The notes beneath the pieces are model-generated. The model saw only the letters and a list, made by a program, of their open reading frames with translations, had not been told where the DNA came from and made no database searches. A program made the position numbers and the translations under genes. A stretch of 64,000 nucleotides of DNA from NCBI GenBank assembly GCA_035048485.1, contig CM068590.1, positions 4,340,093 to 4,404,092 of the forward strand, read 5' to 3'. Shown here piece after piece: positions 60,879-64,000 of the stretch. Position 1 is the stretch's first letter; each line of letters starts with the position of its first letter. This DNA is from Pteria penguin (lineage: Eukaryota > Mollusca > Bivalvia > Pterioida > Pteriidae).

Positions 60879-61680
60879 CTAAGGCACTAACAACAATGTA
60901 CCACAGTGGACATTCACAGACCCCTGAAATTCAGAGGGGAGACCTGGTGCCCTGAAGGAGTGAGCGTCTCCTGTTTGGCTAGTCACACCCGCCGTGAATG
61001 TCCTTACACTCAGACGAAATAATATAATTCAGCACTGTATATATAGATGAATGTGAACAAACACTGTGTAGAAAGTGTCACAGCCACATAACATCAGGAA
61101 AAAAAAAGTTTAGTAACACTTAACAGGTTAGGGGCAACCTCTCATTTGAGAGATAATCACTCAAATGAGTAACTATCACTGTTTTCAGTAATCAATTTCA
61201 AGGAAAGAACAGGGGTAAGCAAGTTAAAAAAATAAAGTTTCAAAATTTTGACTTAAATCTAAAAGGGCACATCTTTATAATGTACTGAACATAAAATACA
61301 AAAGAAGTTGACCTTTTCAACTTACCATTTTGGAGTTTATAGCTGCAACATTTGTGCAGCTATAAACTCCAAAACTTACGAGCTCCACAATGCAAAGGGA
61401 ATAAGTGTGACTTTCGTGTAAAATACGAAAATAACTGGTGTCACATGACTATGGCACTAACAACAATGTACCACAGTGGACATTCACGGACCCCTGAAAC
61501 TCAGAGGTAAGACCAGGTGCCCTGGAGGAATGTGCGTCTCCTGTTTGGTTAGCTACACCCGCCGTGAATGCCCTGACATACAGACGAAACAATATATAAT
61601 TCAGCTTTGTAGATATACATGAATGTGAACAAACACTGTGTAGAAAGTGTCACAGCCACATAACATCAGGAAAAAGTGTA
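60879..61680 (+). repeat. R1 repeats and half-foldback, unit B copy
   Basis: Near-identical to 52386-53190. Confidence 0.75.
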
Positions 61681-62619
61681 TAATAAATAACGAATTATTA
61701 TTTCTATTTAGTAGCTGATCCAGATATTCCAAGGAGGGAGGAAAGGGGGGGGGCGCATTTGTGACAATTAAATATTAGCCAAGCTACTCAGCCATGTTGG
61801 GTGCCATCTCTGGAGTTTTTTAGGGTTTAAACCTTCGTATCATCAATATATACCTTTTGAACTTGTAACGAAAAAAAGCGGGGGGGGGGGGGGTGTTACA
61901 GGAAGTCCGTCATTCCTATTCTACACAAATAGAAACTAAAATATACTATTTAAGATTCAGTTCATTTCCAATTTGAAATTTGACAGCGGACGGAAAATGT
62001 GTTCAAAACCAATACAGTTGAAGGGCATAATATAAAATAAAATCAAAGCCTCTCCTTTCCGCTCTTGAAATGGTAAACCGAAAGTAGATCTGCAAGACAT
62101 TATTTATGAAGTCACTTAAAATGGACTTGAACATACTTTTCCTAGCCTGCAGAAACTGTCTTTAATGTAAATAAACAACTAACCTGAACACATAGATATC
62201 CGACAAAATGTCCTCTCTCTACGCCACATAGAGCTAATGCAATACGTGGAAAATGAGTGCACAGCTCGGTATTTGTTCTCTCCCATGATTCCTTGTACTA
62301 CGTTACGAATGACCTCTAGCCACGCCTCCTTATATACATAAAGAGATACCTAAGATTTCAATCTGCGATTCTCAAAATATATGGGGCACATTTAGGGTAT
62401 CTAAACACATAAAGGCATACTATCATATAGACATATACCGTAAGTCCTATCGAGGATTAGGAGAGAAGAGATAAATAAGGGGGGGGGTGTTCTCCTTTTC
62501 TCCTTTCTGCTTTCATATTCTAATACATAAAATCTCTTTTTGAAAGTTCCATGCGCGGATAAGAGAGGGGTACGGGGGTCTGGAACCCCCCCCCCCCCCC
62601 CCATCCGAAAATTTTACCT

Positions 62620-64000
62620 GAAGAGGATTTCCTTTTTTGCTTCAGACAAAATTGCAGACAATAGAAAACATCTAATTTAAAGACTGAATATTAAGAATAG
62701 AAAAAATATTCTAAATACAAGTTTTTTTTCCAGCTACAAATGATTTGAAAAACTTTCTGTACTAGGAAATGATAAAAACAGTGTTCGGTGTCAGAATGTG
62801 TGATTAGAAAGACTTCCACTATGAGTTGTGGGCCCAATGATAAATACATGGTCATTTCTGATCTTAGTATGACTGCTGATAATCACACTGTATTGTCCCC
62901 TGCGTTTTACGAAAGCTTGGGGACATTAAATTTCATTCGTCTGTCGTCTGTCTGTCACAAAAACTTTCACCTTGGTCATAACTTTTTAACTATAAGACGT
63001 AGGGCCTTCATATTTGGCATATGTGTCCCTAATTGCATTATCTTTCCGTTGGTACCCAATTTTTTTATCATGTGACCTTTATCGTGACCTTTGACCTACT
63101 TCAATGTAACTTTTTAACCGTTAGACGTACAACCTTCATATTTGGCATATGTGTCTGTAGACATGCATAACCATGACAGTATGTCACAGATCTCTGCACC
63201 CTTACTGATAGAATCCCCAAAGCGGTGACCACAGTTCTCTGAATTGATCCAATGTGATCAGTGTATGGTTTCAGCCATCTTGGTTTAACATCTTAATATC
63301 GCTTGATTTTGTAGTAATGTTAATGTAATTTTACAGGAATAATCCACTCCTGTTAGCCTGTGAAAGCACAGCAGGATTTTTGGGTTTTTATCTTTCTTTT
63401 GTTTTTCTTTTTTTTTTTATTTTATTTATTTATTTTTTTTTTTTTTTGTTTTTTGTTTGTTTGTTTGTTTGTTTTTTTTCTAAGATGCCTGTACCTTTTC
63501 ATTTGGGAGGTTTTTGTCCCATTTGTATAATACTAAAAGATCAATATTTGGGAAAAATTTAGACAAAATTCTGGTAAAAATTCAATGAAATTTTTCATTT
63601 GGAAGTGTCCTTATAACTGACCCGTTTTGGAGAAAAAAACCCCAAAACACTGAAGCATTAAAATTATGTTGACACTTAATTCAATAAGGAAGTATTTTGG
63701 CCACTTTGAAGTACGAGATTTTCTCTTGTTTTTCTTTTTGAATTAGGTCAGTACCATAACATCTTGCGCTAAATATTTTGACAGCAGAGGAAAATGGAGC
63801 TATATATTTCAAATTACTCTGATGAATTTGTTGTCCCTCCTGACAGTGACCAGATATTTAAGTTTCTAAGTCTAGCCATGACCAGATACTCTGCATCAAG
63901 AGGTTGACATGCAGGCACAAAATTTTGAAACCAAAATTGTTGTTAGTCACAAAAACTTTCTAATTTTGAAAGTGTAGAACAATTTTGTTGAATCAGGTCT
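62620..64000 (+). repeat. Tandem segmental duplication, unit C (cut by window end)
   Basis: About 98% alike to 54149-55520. A third TRIM-like copy may therefore lie just beyond the window. Differences are single bases, a 12-base deletion near 62660 and homopolymer lengths. Confidence 0.9.

Larger units (their letters stand above)
54149..62619 (+). repeat. Tandem segmental duplication, unit B (8.5 kb)
   Basis: Starts GAAGAGGATTTCC. It contains the frameshifted TRIM-like copy and the same order of repeats as unit A, minus the 46230-47215 block. From about 58890 to its end it is nearly identical to the matching part of unit A. Its first 1.4 kb is nearly identical to unit C. Confidence 0.9.

Overview
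The window is AT-rich, intron-rich and repeat-dense animal nuclear DNA, most likely from a bivalve mollusc. Support for this: split genes with GT-AG introns, a B-box/NHL-type protein family in tandem, tRNA-derived SINEs, many small inverted-repeat elements, and blocks of the 'GTCTGTCTGTC ... AAGGTCA' type that I know from oysters and clams. No bacterial, viral or organellar gene blocks are seen. Species cannot be fixed from the sequence.

Four protein-coding loci are supported. (1) 5529-6430 (-): the large 5' exon of a secreted group III phospholipase A2, with signal peptide, long propeptide, furin-type site and complete Ca/His-Asp centre; its 3' exons were not found. (2) 18203-29784 (+): a three-exon, 216-residue class I SAM-dependent methyltransferase. 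Its intron 1 holds a 60-bp minisatellite and its intron 2 an approximately 8.2-kb stack of nested transposons. (3) 34901-44361 (+): a four-exon CCDC86/Cgr1-family nucleolar protein of 126 residues, rebuilt from exons too short to stand out on their own. (4) 48829-50565 (-): an intronless 578-residue RING-less TRIM-like protein (two B-boxes, coiled coil, NHL-like propeller), with a frameshifted duplicate at 57325-59053.

Layout. 1-5.5 kb: mostly unrecognised, with microsatellites. 5.5-6.8 kb: the PLA2 gene and its upstream region. 6.8-9.4 kb: two adjacent minisatellites (30-bp and 42/30-bp units). 10.8-11.2 kb: a SINE. 11.5-13.4 kb: a decayed THAP-domain transposon. 14.5-17.1 kb: an unclassified terminal-inverted-repeat element. 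18.2-29.8 kb: the methyltransferase locus. 30-34.9 kb: MITEs, a SINE and other repeats. 34.9-44.4 kb: CCDC86, whose introns hold SINEs, a large foldback element and tandem arrays of nuclear-receptor-like half-sites. 44.4-64 kb: a tandem segmental duplication (units begin at about 44441, 54149 and 62620) that carries the TRIM-like genes and starts just 3' of the CCDC86 stop codon.

The most interesting signals are: a perfect 18-bp inverted repeat of an IRF/ISRE-type element around a TATAAA box upstream of each TRIM-like copy; a sharp identity step inside the TRIM-like gene, suggesting unequal crossover or gene conversion; nested transposons in the methyltransferase intron; and arrays of AGGTCA/TCAAGGTCA motifs.
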